39,675 bases of DNA, taken from assembly GCA_014621425.1 (NCBI GenBank), contig JAANBB010000380.1:1-39675 (forward strand). The letters run 5' to 3'. Positions 1 through 10,937 of this stretch are shown in pieces; the stretch's first letter is position 1, and each line of letters opens with the position of its first letter. Position numbers and translations under genes: made by a program. The notes under the pieces are model-generated. The model had not been told where the DNA came from and did no database searches. It saw only the letters and a program-made list of their open reading frames with translations. The DNA comes from Cylindrodendrum hubeiense. Taxonomy: Eukaryota > Ascomycota > Sordariomycetes > Hypocreales > Nectriaceae.

Positions 1-973
1 TGGTCGAGTGGGGGGGGGTGGTGAGTGACGAAACGAGGATGGAGGAAGACAAAAAAGCCAAATGAGGTCAGAGGCGACGATGGCAGAAACGAGCCGCTAA
101 TACGGGGGGCGATTGCAGCACAGCACAACGGCGCAGTGCGGACCTAGGAGCAGAGGGAAAGCGGCGCGCGCTGCAGCGACCGACCAAAGAAAAAAAGAGA
201 GACGGCCGAATCAGTGGAGTGCAGCTGGCGTGGGAACGATGATTGCGTCGAGGCGTCGAAGAGCAAAAACGGGCGGTGTTGCGGGACTGCGTCGACAGGC
301 GAGGGATTGTGAAAGGATCAGGTTGGAAAAGACGTCAGAGATGACGTTGTGAAGCAGCGAAAAAGAAGGCGCAAAAAAAGAAGGCGGGCGCTGGGCTCCT
401 GGAAGGTCTTGTGTGGCCACCCGGCAGAGACAGGGAAGGACCGGGGTGCGGTCGCTGACAAAATGCCATCCGAAGATGAACGGGGGGCTCGCACTGTGCC
501 GTCGGCGCTGTCGATGGCATCGTCCGATTTCCCCCAACCCAACCCAACTGGCTTGTCGCGAGGACGATCACTTGCGGCGAATTGCTCAACTGGGCTGACC
601 CGCCCCGCGCGCGGGTGTGCTTTTGCAGTGCTGCTGTTCCTCTGCATCGGCCCGCGAGGCTCGGATGAGAAATCAAGCCATGGCTCAGCGCCGTTGCCCA
701 ATCTTTAGGTGCCGCTGTCTCATCTCTCGAATGCTTTTTGCCGTCGCGTCGTCGGCTCCATGATGCGGTCACTGCTGCGACGGGTACAGGTCTCGGAGCC
801 GAAATACAGTGTGCGGAAGCACCTGCAAGGCCAAGGTTGCAGTGGAGAATCTCTGCTCTGGTGCTCCATTATTACCGGCCGGGGGCACCAGTGGTTGCTC
901 CCCCGGTGGCGTCACACACACTCTCCCACCCACACGCTTTGGTGCGTGCCGATGATTTGAGTGCGCGACGGGT

Positions 974-1036
974 GATGGGCGATGGGTGATGTGCGATGGT
1001 TGATGGCTGATGGTTGATGGCTGATGGCCGATGGAG
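974..1036 (+). repeat. Heptanucleotide tandem array GATGGNN, nine copies
   Basis: Nine consecutive 7-nt units all begin GATG, and eight begin GATGG; the last two bases vary. The array sits in non-coding DNA. A 7-nt period disrupts any reading frame, which fits a non-coding minisatellite. Confidence 0.85.
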
Positions 1037-2127
1037 GAAACAGAACAGTTGAGTTTTTCTCACACTGTGCGGGTACGAGCGACCAGGGATTTTTTTACCA
1101 TCTCCACACCCCATTCGCGTGGAGACAGCAAATGCATGCGGTCGCAAGAGCCAGGAGACATGAGAGACGCATCAGGGTGGGGCCAAAAGCCGGTCCATCG
1201 CCGTCATTCCCCCCTGAACCAATGGGCCGCCCACGTCGTGATGACGCAGGGCCTTGAGGCGCGACCTGCCTGGTCGTGGTTGGTTTCCTTTGCACACTGG
1301 TCTGCCCATTCTCGGTTCCCATCAATCTCTCTCGCAGTCTCGCTCACAGTCTCTCGCTCACAGTCTCCCACAGTCCTCCCGCCTCCTTCTTCCTCCGTTT
1401 TGAACTGTGCTTGTTTTGGGGGAGGGGACAGATGGGAGGCGAAACGGGAGATCCGATGCTTCCGCGTGCTTCTCGATCCTCGACCCCTCTTGGAATGTTG
1501 GGACGCCCAATAATACAGTGGTTTCGCGAACTGCATGTTGGAGTATGCAGCACACGAGGGAGCATCTCTCCACTCTTCGGATAGAGCACCCAGCTCAACA
1601 CTCTGCTCTGCTCTGCTCTCTGGTCGACCTCTTCCGCCCCGTCTTTCTAACTGGTTAAACTTGCAACGCGTCGTCTACCCGGACAGACCCCGTCTTAGTC
1701 CAAAGCACGCACTTTGCTGGCCCCTTCTGCGACCCCAGGAGCAGCCATACACAGCACACACACGGAACCGTTCCCCCTGGCCTCACCGACTGTCGTTAAC
1801 CACGCCAGCGGGCAGCAGCCGGTCGGTCTGTCGATAAATGAGATGGATTTCTTTTTCTGCTCCTCTAGCACATTTGACAAGGTCTCCCCCCCTTTGCTAG
1901 TGGCGAACCCGGGACAGCTACCCGTTCCTAACGCTGTTCTTCGCCCTCACTGTGTGGTCTTGCCCGTCCTTGAGTGGTGGATGGATGCCGTCTTACAAAT
2001 CGCGAAAGCTGGAAACACGCTGGACGGCACGCTAGCCTTGCCCCGGACCTTATCGGATCCTCGTCAGCGTCGCCCAAAATGGCCATTCCCCGGGCTGGTC
2101 ACGGACAAGATCGCGTGTGCAGGCCGG

Positions 2128-2210
2128 TGTGTGCAGGAGGCAGGCCGGTGTGTGCAGGAGGCAGGCCGGTGTGCAGGTCGGCGTGTGTGTGCGTGTGCGC
2201 GCGTGTTTGC
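2128..2210 (+). repeat. Two 21-nt tandem units followed by a GT-rich tract
   Basis: Two identical 21-nt units occupy 2128-2148 and 2149-2169. Partial copies lie on both sides, and an alternating GT/GC run continues to about 2210. Such purine-pyrimidine alternation can adopt Z-DNA, but no function is shown. Confidence 0.8.
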
Positions 2211-2545
2211 GTCCATCTCTTCCTGCAGCACTTTGTACCGTCGGTCCTCACATGAGGTGGGTGGGCTCAACACGCCTACCCTCCAGCCTCAACTCAACCA
2301 TTCACATCCCATTAGACCCTCTTCATCTTCTCCGTCAACTCCGAATGGGTTGGATGGGACAAGTCCAGGCTCTCTTGTGGGCCGGAGCCATCAAACTTTG
2401 AGCCAAAAGAGGGAAACGTGATGGATTTCGGAGCAAAGCTGCCCAAATTGAGCACAGTGTCGCGTCGCGGCTCGCGCACACGCTTCCGCAGACACTGTGT
2501 CGGTACTTGTCCCAGCGCGCAACCAGGCGCAATATGACCAGGCCA

Positions 2546-2553
2546 TGACGTCA
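2546..2553. promoter_or_regulatory. CRE palindrome TGACGTCA
   Basis: This is a perfect 8-bp palindrome matching the ATF/CREB bZIP site. Related half sites occur at 331-337 and 342-347. Occupancy and target gene are unknown. Confidence 0.35.
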
Positions 2554-3945
2554 ACTCGCAAAACCACTGCGACGCATGAGACAAGCCCCCTCCGCCCTCG
2601 CCAACCGTATGAGGTGTGAGGAATGTCGCCCCAGCCCGCGCAGTTTGGCCGTCCAACTGTGAGTCGTCTGCTCACCTTCCCCTCCTCCTCAAACTCGTCT
2701 GTCTTGTCTTGTCTGCTCTTCTCTCCTGGCAGGATGCGTCGCGCATCCACCAGCGTCTCGCGGTGCGCCAGCCCCCGGCTTAGCGCAACGCGACCTCCAG
2801 GGGAATCGCGATCTCGCCTACCGAGTAGAGTCCTGGAACCGTGGAGCCGTGGAGCCTCAGACACTTCGACACTTCAAGGCTCGTGGCAACCTTTGCGTGC
2901 CCCACCACAGACCCGCCGCCGTCAAATTATGATGCATGTGCATTCGTACCCTCGGGAGTGCTCGCTCGCAATCACGCCTCCCTCCATGCTTTTGTTGATA
3001 CGACAAAGAATGCCCGGCAGTTGATTGAATCCAGCCACAGACCTTGAGACTGGCAGTTCCCGAGAATGGTGAAGAACAAGCCCCACCGCAAGATGGGAGA
3101 GTCTGGGGAGTCTGGAGAGCCTCCAAACTCTGTACCCCTCTGATGATGATGCATGTGCTAATGCCAACCTCGTGTGCAACATTCCGAGGTGCGCCCATCC
3201 ATGGTCAATTCCGTCTGTAATATGCCATTGCCTCCATGTCTCGAGGCAAGCCAGTGTCCTGTGCTCCCCCATGCCGCTCTTGTCCAACCGCCTGTCTCGG
3301 CAGCTGGGCTTCCCCCTCCCCCCAGGCTCAGACATCGAATGCTCAGGATCAACTCCTCCGCCGAACACACATAGTTGCCCACCTCGGCGCTTGATGATGC
3401 AAATAATCTAGATGAAGAGACGCTCTCCTCGCACTAAATGTGTAACCTTTGATGCTAGTGACTGCAGATCCATGCAATGTGGAAGCCACTTCTCAGGCTG
3501 TGCATGTTCTTCGAGAATCGCATCGCACCGCACTGTACCTGTTGCAACGAGATTCCATATCGAGGGCTAGCCAGTTCTGGCGTTTACCTCCTGTCAGTCA
3601 GCACTCTCCGGGGTAGTTCGCCGGGTGTGCCTCTACCAAGCGCTTGATCCCAGTCCGTGACCGCGGTCTTGGAACATCCCTTGCGTTTACATTTGCCAAG
3701 TTATGATGTCAACGGCCCGTGTGCCGCTGTCGTAGCTACCCTAGACAGTATTCACGGTGAACAACACCACACATCTAACGATACTCGACGATATAGTTGT
3801 CCTTCATAGTATGGGAGCGGGGCCAAAAATCCGGTTATTCTAGTGTGTCTTGTATGGTTATGTTTCAACTAGATGGTATATCGATAGATCAGGTCAAAAC
3901 TGCTCCTACTTCGCCGGAACCATAGGCACCATTAATATAAAATAT

Positions 3946-5011
3946 TCATAGCTTGGCAGCCTCATCAACCACTTTCTTTACTCTAAACCCGTGCCTGGGC
4001 GCGTGCACTCTCACCATATGGTCACCCTCGCCAGCCTCGTATACCACCTCCCGCGTGTCGATTCCAACCAACCTGCCCTCATCTCTCCCCGAAGACCCCG
4101 TGTCGGTTGGCCATACCCGAATAAGATCACCTCTCTGAAGCCCCTGCGCAACGACCACCGCGTCTTTTCCATCGACAGCAGCCTCATTCTCGTTGAAGGG
4201 TGCTTGCAGGATTGCCTGCACGGCCTGATCACCCTTTAGCGTCGCTGGCTTGCCCATCTGCTTCTTGGCTGTGGACACGGCGTCCTGGAACCGCTGGATC
4301 CAGGCGTACACGCGTGGATACACGGCGGGCGAAAAGTGATCTTTTGGCAACGCACCGGGGAGTCCCAGCAACCAATGAAATGGCCACACGGCCTCAATAT
4401 CCGCAAGGCTCGGCCGGGCTGTCTTCAGGATCCAGTCCCGCCCGTCGGCAAGCAGCGTCGTCTCGAGGAGGTCGAGCGCCCGGATCACCGCGCCTAGAGC
4501 CTCAGGTCGCGCGGCGTTCATGCCCTCGGGACTGAGATTGCCTCCGATAAAGTCTGCTCGGTCACGGTAGTACGCTGGGTCCTGGAGCAGAGGCAGGTCG
4601 GTCGGGAGGAGCTGGACCGCCTTGCCGAATAGGCCGGTGTCGTTGGTGAAGAGCGACAGGAGGCGCTCGACGGCAAGTTGATCCGACTCGGTGGCACCGA
4701 GGCGGGGAATTTCCGGGAAGAGCGCCTCAAGCTTGGGTATCTGTAGCCGAGTATCGAGATAGACGTCGCGTCCTATGGATAGGATCGGGATGCGGCGGTA
4801 AGATATCCCAAGCTGCGAGACATCCGGCCGGGGCATCATAGGAGGTTGGACCTAGTAAGGCGTAAGTAAATCGCGTCCGTGGCACTGCAAAAGAGGCACC
4901 GAGACTCACGCATTGACTGTATGGGATACCGCGAAGGATCAAGTACCAGACTACCCGCCTGGCATATGGCGAGTACGGGTAGTGGTATATGATAATTGTA
5001 GGGTCTGCCAT
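3946..5011 (-). CDS. Glutathione S-transferase-like protein
   Basis: Two exons, 4910-5011 and 3946-4851, are joined across a 58-nt intron (4852-4909, phase 0), giving 335 residues. The N-terminus is a thioredoxin-like GST domain: a beta strand (TIIIYHY), the SPYARRV motif at residues 14-20 where GSTs of this type contact glutathione, then the continuation RRIPILSIG and DTRLQIPKLEALFP. The rest is a helical GST C-terminal region followed by about 60 beta-rich residues (about 270-330), longer than an ordinary GST. I recognise this long architecture from fungal GST-like proteins, but the substrate is unknown. The start was chosen because it opens directly onto the first GST strand; an in-frame ATG 20 codons upstream adds residues that do not fit. 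Neighbour cnjB lies upstream on the same strand, 502 nt away. Confidence 0.85.
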
Positions 5012-5513
5012 CTCGACTTCGTTCTGTAGTAGCGATGGAGAGATGCGATTCAGCAGTGCCCACGAGCCCAATACTTATGCAGAACACATTTCTAATCGAC
5101 TCCAGTACACCGTAGCTTAGGTGAGACCAAGCCTCCCCCATGGCTGTCTTACGCCGAGCCTCGGTTGACAGTTTTGCGGGGTGCAGGGCGGATTGGAGAG
5201 TACGTTTTCGGCTGGCCTCTAGCCAATAGCGTGTTACACATTTGCCTAGGCCCTTTAGTCCATCAAGCACAACAATACAAGGCAAAGCGCGAACAGCATG
5301 CCGAGAAGCCCGGGTCAGCTTCATTGATTGCCTCCTATCTGCAAATTCCTGGTATCGTCTTAACTGATTTTGCTCCCAAAGTCCAACTCAGCAGTCAATC
5401 ATCCTCGTAGCCCTTGACCCATTGGAAGTATCTCGCCCTCAAAATCTCACCAAGCGCAACTGAGGTAGCCTACGCCGAGACGAAGGCAACCTGAGATTTG
5501 CGGTAGTCTAATG
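5012..5513. other. Gap between cnjB and the GST-like gene
   Basis: This holds the 3' flank of the zinc-knuckle gene and the presumed promoter of the GST-like gene, both on the lower strand. I see no further gene. Confidence 0.5.
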
Positions 5514-7285
5514 CTACCAGCCGCCAGCGTCGTGGGTGTCGCCACCATAGCTGTTGGCGTTGTCACCTCCTCCATCGTTTGATGGAAAGCCGCCGTTGGG
5601 AGGAAAGCCGTCATTCGATGGCGCGGGGAAGCCATCATTGCTGAAGCCGCCGTCACCCTCCGCAGGGGGCGCCTTGCATCGGACCTTGGTATGTCCGAAT
5701 TCCTGGCAATTGCTGCACTGCACCTTGCTCCCTGTGAGATGGTTAGCTTGGCTGTAAATTGAGGAATCTGTGCCCATCAAAACCTACAGTCCCGGGGCTC
5801 AGGGCACTCTCTGCTGAAGTGGCCGGTTTTCTCGCAGTTTCGGCAAGTGACAGTATCCATGTTCCGGGGCTGATCACATTCCTTGGACATATGACCCTCC
5901 TGGCCACAGTTGCGGCATGCACGGCTACCACCCTGAGGGCAGTCCTTGGCGAAATGGCCCACTGCACTGATTAGTTGCGAGTAAAATATCGAACTGGGTA
6001 AAACATACTCTCGTTGCACTTGCGACATTCAACGTTCTCTGGGTTCGGGGGCTCCTCGCATTCAGCAATCTTGTGACCCGATTTACTGAATGATATTTAG
6101 CATGGAGCGTATTAGAATGGATTACGGACTCACCCGCAGTTCTTGCACGCAAACTTGTCGACACGAGGTTCCGGACCTACCAGGTTAGCAACATCGTGAC
6201 AACGTCAGGTCAATTACTCACAGTCTCTGACACGGTGACCCTCACCATTACAGTTGTAGCAAGAGATTTTGGGGGCGTCCGTTCGTTCAACCTTTTCCTG
6301 CTCACAGTACTTGGAACTGTGGCCAAGCTCCTTGCAGTTAAAGCACAGCGGAACGCCTTTGTCGACAACATCTCCGGCATCATCCAAACGAGAGAGGATT
6401 TCGGCACGATCCTGTGGCCAGCCATCAATCTCACGAGGACGGTCGGGCTTCTCTGAGAACCGATAAGAGACAGTGTACTTTTTCCCCATGGCCCCCTGGA
6501 GATTCATGTTGGTGAAGATACTGATCAGAGGCTTCTCAGTTGCAATCAGCCACAGACTGATTCCCTGTTCTATAAGAGCCTCCTGGAGCTCCCGGTAAGT
6601 GACATTACCATCAAGAGCTTTGATGTACTCCTGAACGGCCTCCTTGGCATCGTCAACATCGCGCTCGGAGACCGCCTGCTTGAGCTTTGTCCAGGCTTCG
6701 TCGGGGGTGACGGTGGCAACGTGGTCGCGGTTGATCTTGCGAGCGTTTTCGCAATTCTTTCGCATGTGCCCTGATAAAGTTAACGCCATCATCCAACTTA
6801 TATTCAGACGACAAACCTTCTTCGCCGCAGTTCTCGCAAACCATAGGAGGCTTGTCAGGGCAGTCCCGGACCATGTGTCCCGGCTGCTTACAGAAGCGAC
6901 AGGTCATCTCTTGAGCGTTGGGACATTCGGCTCTGCGATGGCTTAAAACATGTCAGCATGCTGAAGTAGAGGTGTACAAACATGGGCAAAAATCATACCC
7001 AGCTTCACCGCAACCGAAGCACTTGTCATCACCGTTGCCATCTCCATTACCATTGCCTTGGTCAAAGTCGGCGCTAGGATTATCAGTTAACACAACATGT
7101 TGTACGCAGATGGGGCTTGGTGAGTTCTCGGTGGTGACTTACCCTGGCTGGCTATTCTGGTCGAAGCCGTTGGCTCTAGCACCCGCGTCGTCGAAACCAT
7201 AGCTAGTGGCACCGCCTCCAAAGTTGTTGGAAGTTGAACCACCGCCGTCCCAGCTGGGCTCAGGCCCCGAGTTCCAGTCAGCCAT
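5514..7285 (-). CDS. cnjB: CnjB-type protein with ten CCHC zinc knuckles
   Basis: Eight exons (7143-7285, 6999-7073, 6817-6941, 6222-6770, 6134-6176, 6009-6085, 5788-5961, 5514-5731) give 467 residues with frame kept at every join. The N-terminus is Gly/Asn-rich. Ten CX2CX4HX4C knuckles follow, three before and seven after a spacer of about 150 residues rich in charged helices (around DEAWTKLKQAVSERD). The tail is Gly/Pro/Asp-rich with repeats of the NDGFP type. Knuckles of this form bind single-stranded nucleic acid, as in yeast Gis2 and human CNBP. Aspergillus annotations call this family a zinc-knuckle transcription factor CnjB after a Tetrahymena conjugation gene; a role in RNA binding or translation is at least as likely. 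Five of the seven coding introns cut inside a knuckle. Confidence 0.9.
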
Positions 7286-7329
7286 TCCCAAGCGCGAGGG
7301 CGGGGCGCTTTTCGTGCGATTGTTGGTTT

Positions 7330-7695
7330 CTATTGGAGACTGTTAGCAGTTGTTGAGGAATGAATGCGAGGGTTGAAGGTAAACTGGGCAGATTGAACAG
7401 GAATATTAGAAGCCTAGTAACCCACAATAGACCCTTGCCTCATTCGTGGCGCTGAAGGGAACACAAAGAAAAGTGCAGATATGGTAACGTGATAAGAGCA
7501 GAAACAGAGGCAGGTGAAGGATGAATCGCGATGGGAACTCAACCCAGTCGAACAGGCCAGAAGCGATCTGACCCAAACTAGCACCCCCGGTATAGAAAAT
7601 GGCAGATTCTCGAAGCACAGACGAGCTTCAGGCTGACCAGAGGAAGAAGGGTATTTGATCCTTTGAAAAATGGAGCAAGTCAAGACAGTACTTAC
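7330..7695 (-). other. Probable 5' UTR intron of cnjB
   Basis: On the lower strand a GTAAGT donor at 7695 and an acceptor CAATAG ending at 7330 bound 366 nt. A TGCTAAC branch-point-like sequence (7342-7348) sits about a dozen bases before the acceptor. The acceptor is 44 nt ahead of the cnjB start codon. This is inferred from signals only. Confidence 0.6.
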
Positions 7696-7740
7696 TTGTG
7701 ATTGTTCTGATGTTGATCTTGGCGGATACAAATTTGTTCT

Positions 7741-9526
7741 CCACAGCGCAAGGAAGGGCGGAAATGGGAGGAGAAGAGTGAAGTTATTTGCAGGCGAGAA
7801 GAGAAAGAGAAAGAGAGCCCCTAAGTTATAAAAAAAGTTTTAGGGAGGAAAGGCCTGATGCCTTCGTGCCTGAATGAGAACGCAGATTTGAGGAAGGCGC
7901 GTCTCGGGTGTGTGCACAAAGTTGGGACGGGAGGCCTTGAGGAGGAGGAAACAAACAGAACGGCGAGGATCAAAATAAGTGCATTTGTGGCTTTAAAAAG
8001 AACGCGCTTGTCAGGCAGAAAGGGTTCATCGCCAGCTGCCGACACTTGGTAGCTCGGAGGTGTTAACTAGGCACCTACTATTCACTGCCAAACACTGAGA
8101 GGCTTGGGCATCTCATGACTTACCACCTGGGTTTTAGGGGCCAGGCGCCCTGTAGTACTGAGGAGCCCGAGGTAACCAAACTCACTATGTGGGCGTGCCT
8201 TTGTGGTGACGGATGGATGCGTTCTTGACATGGTGGTTTGCTGGTTGCTTGAGGATCACCACTTGATATAAAACATGGCTTTTCTGTCTTTGAAAACTAG
8301 GTACGGGAATTTTGATGGAACACTGTAGCGCCACACAAGAGTTTGTACACTATCCACGTTTTTATAGCCGTTTACTACATGCATGTGCCAGAGAGTGCAG
8401 GATGAAGGAGATATATCATCGGCTCCAGCGACAGCGCTGCCACTAGAAGACGTGAGACTAGGTCCGGCCCGTTACTTAGTGATGGCTAGGACAGAAACCA
8501 GACCCATACCAGGCACAAAGACTTATGGAACGTCTCTCCTACGTGAAGACGCAAACGCCGCGGAGACCCACATGTCTCAACCCGTCGGTGCTCAGCGTCA
8601 CATGGCAAACGAAGTGTGAGTAATGGCCCCGGCCCCGGAAACCATCCCCACAGCGACAAAAAGCCTGCAGCCATCAAAGACAAGCATGGACAGGGAAAGG
8701 AGAACCGCTCCCGAAGCCCGAAGGCAGCCAACCTATGGCGGCAAGTGCAGAAGACTCCGACAAATCTCCCTGCGGGGATTGGTCCGAGTTCGCACCACCA
8801 CTCGCCTTCCCCCCTTTTGGCGGACAATTAGGCGATAGGTCAGCGGAATCGGAAGAGGCCGCATAGGATGGGCAGTCCTCGGGCAGCGCTCGGTCAGCCC
8901 TTGTGCCTGTGCCTGTGCCTGTGCCTGGCCCAGGGAGCCAAGGTCCCGAATCGTACGGTTTGGCAGGCGACTTTTGCGTAAGCGACGGTTGCCGTAATTA
9001 TTGCAAAAAAGATTTTGGGACATCTCCGAGGAGTTGCAGCCCCGTCGATGGTCAGCACCGAAACGTGACGGCTGCAAGAGGACAATTGAGGAATTGACGC
9101 CAGTGGGAGTCCGTCAGCAGCCGGTCATCATTATTCCTACCTTAGCTGGCTTTCGGATGCAGGGTCGATGTGGCTTGCTCCGCACCTCCGCAGTCGGAAC
9201 CAGGGGGTGCTTATCGATATCGCCCTCGATCGCTGTCCGAGGAAAAGCAGAAGTGAACCCCGCAACACAGAACATCGATGTAATACCGTCTGCCAGGCCC
9301 AAACTGGCACTGTGCACACCACACGATAACAAGCAAAGTGCACAGTCCACAAAGCCTGCATGCACTGCCGATTTAGTTCACCCCATTGACTAATCCAGTT
9401 CACACCAATCCAATATCTTGGGCGAAAAGTCCTCGGACTTCCTACAAATCCAACGCCATCTCCCCCCCCAAGTCCGCTCGCCTTCCTCTTCACTCCTCCT
9501 CTACCGCCCCCGCAACCTCTCTCACA
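7741..9526. other. Divergent intergenic region between cnjB and dre2
   Basis: This is the promoter region for two divergently transcribed genes. Bases 9430-9526 are strongly CT-rich on the upper strand, as expected just ahead of the dre2 start. A TGTGCC hexamer run lies at about 8902-8925. I see no coding gene; the short frames are low-complexity. Confidence 0.5.
8902..8925 (+). repeat. Hexanucleotide run (TGTGCC)4
   Basis: Four perfect hexamer copies lie in intergenic DNA between cnjB and dre2. No function is evident. Confidence 0.8.
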
Positions 9527-10581
9527 ATGGCGCCCGCGATCCTGATGATTGACCCGAGCGACGACTTCGTCTCGTCGACCCCGTCTACCTCGCCACCCAA
9601 GCGCACCCTCCTCCTAGCGCCTCCCTCGCTCGCCTCCCACTCCTCTGCCCTCACGTCTGTCCTCTCCGGCTATGACCGCTCCGTCACCGACCTCCAGATG
9701 CTCGACCGTCTCTCCGCGGGACTGGTCACCCTACCGACCTCCACCTACGACATCATCCTAATTCTGGCCGATGCCTCCTCCATGCTGGGCGAGTCCCTCG
9801 CCTTGATGAACCGGACCGTCCTCGGCCCCGTTGCCGAAGCCCTCAAGCCGAAAGGTCGATTGCAGGGGCAGAATGGAAACAACTTGGAGGAGTCGACGCT
9901 GTCGAAGGAGGCGGTCCTGGCGGGTCTGGTTGCCTCCCGGGGAGGCTTCGAGAAGCCCGACTATGGCGAGAATGAGGGAGTCGTCAGCCTGAAGTTCGGA
10001 AGCAAGAAGAAGAAGAATCAGGGCGGATTTACTTTTGGGAATGGATCGGTTTCTCTCAAGAGGAGTGCTCCCAAGGTTGAGCCACCGAAGCCCGCCGTCC
10101 CCGCCGGTGTCGGCTTCATCGACCTGAGCGACGACCTCGACGACGACGACCTCATCGACGAGGATGACCTCATGACCGAGGAAGACCTCCTGCGTCCGAT
10201 CAACATCCGTATGTGCCCCATCTTCGCCGACCCTCTTCGCCCACTCCCCACTTATGCTAACCTCTATCTGCAGCTGCCGAGTGTCAGCCCAAGCCCGGCA
10301 AACGACGACGCGCCTGCAAGGATTGCACCTGTGGCCTCGCAGAACGCCTTGTCGCTGAAGACGACGCCAAGCGTGCCGAAGCCGACAAGAAACTTGAGAG
10401 CGTCAAGCTTGCCTCTGACGACCTAGCAGAGGTCGACTTCACCGTCCAGGGCAAGGTGGGCTCCTGCGGCAACTGCTCCCTGGGTGATGCATTCCGATGC
10501 GACGGCTGCCCCTACATCGGCCTGCCCCCCTTCAAGCCTGGTGAGGAGGTCCGGCTGCTGAACATGGATATCCAACTGTGA
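9527..10581 (+). CDS. dre2: Fe-S cluster assembly protein Dre2 (anamorsin/CIAPIN1)
   Basis: Two exons, 9527-10208 and 10274-10581, with a 65-nt intron give 329 residues. The N-terminal half is a degenerate methyltransferase-like domain ([25 protein letters not shown]). An acidic linker follows (about 200-225, rich in Asp) and then the cysteine-rich CIAPIN1 domain. This carries the CX-rich [2Fe-2S] motif ([17 protein letters not shown]) and a twin CX2C motif (CGNC, seven residues, CDGC) for the second cluster. In the family, Dre2 receives electrons from NADPH via Tah18 and acts early in cytosolic Fe-S assembly. The first ATG of the frame is used, after a CT-rich leader. The gene ends 356 nt from the stop of convergent kex1. 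Confidence 0.96.
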
Positions 10582-10937
10582 CAAAAGGCATTTGTAATGA
10601 ACGATGGGAACGCAGCAATGCAGGCGTATATTCACTTGTTTTTGGGATGGGTTGGATTATTTGGCGGGCCCAGGACAGGACATGGCGTCCGCAACACACA
10701 CACGGTCATGGGATAAGGGATGTTTGTACGGAGCGCTCTACATTTAGATTCGGCGTTCCTGGCGCAGCTTGGCCCATTTAGATGATACAAAAAAAACCGA
10801 GTTGCATTATCAAACTCCAAACGCCGCTCTAACCGTGACATGCTCCAACCCCTTTGCACATGAGAGTCGCCTAGGACACCAGATAGTAGACATATCTTCC
10901 CTGACCCAAGCGGAAGTAAGGTTACAAATGTTCCAGA
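10582..10937. other. Convergent 3' flank between dre2 and kex1
   Basis: Two genes on opposite strands end here. I see no further gene; the interval must carry the 3' UTRs and polyadenylation signals of both. Confidence 0.5.

Larger units (their letters stand above)
1..3945. other. Long region without a supportable protein gene
   Basis: Open frames here overlap in several phases, have low-complexity translations and match no family I recognise. The stretch holds a GATGGNN heptamer array, a 21-nt duplication running into a GT-rich tract, several CT-rich runs (about 1320-1400 and 2660-2730) like those near fungal transcription starts, and a full CRE palindrome. The lower strand of the first few hundred bases is pyrimidine-rich and could be the leader of a gene leaving the window to the left. 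About 3400-3945 is richer in A+T and probably includes the 3' flank of the gene ending at 3946. A long promoter or non-coding RNA is possible but unproven. Confidence 0.5.

Noticed and set aside
1714..2421. A 235-codon upper-strand frame
   Set aside because: Its composition follows GT and CT repeats, other long frames overlap it on both strands, and no domain is visible.
7414..7731. A lower-strand frame just upstream of cnjB
   Set aside because: It lies across the inferred 5' UTR intron and has no family resemblance.
9386..9526. A 47-codon N-terminal extension of Dre2
   Set aside because: The frame is open but starts at TTG; the first ATG is at 9527, directly before the expected Dre2 N-terminus.
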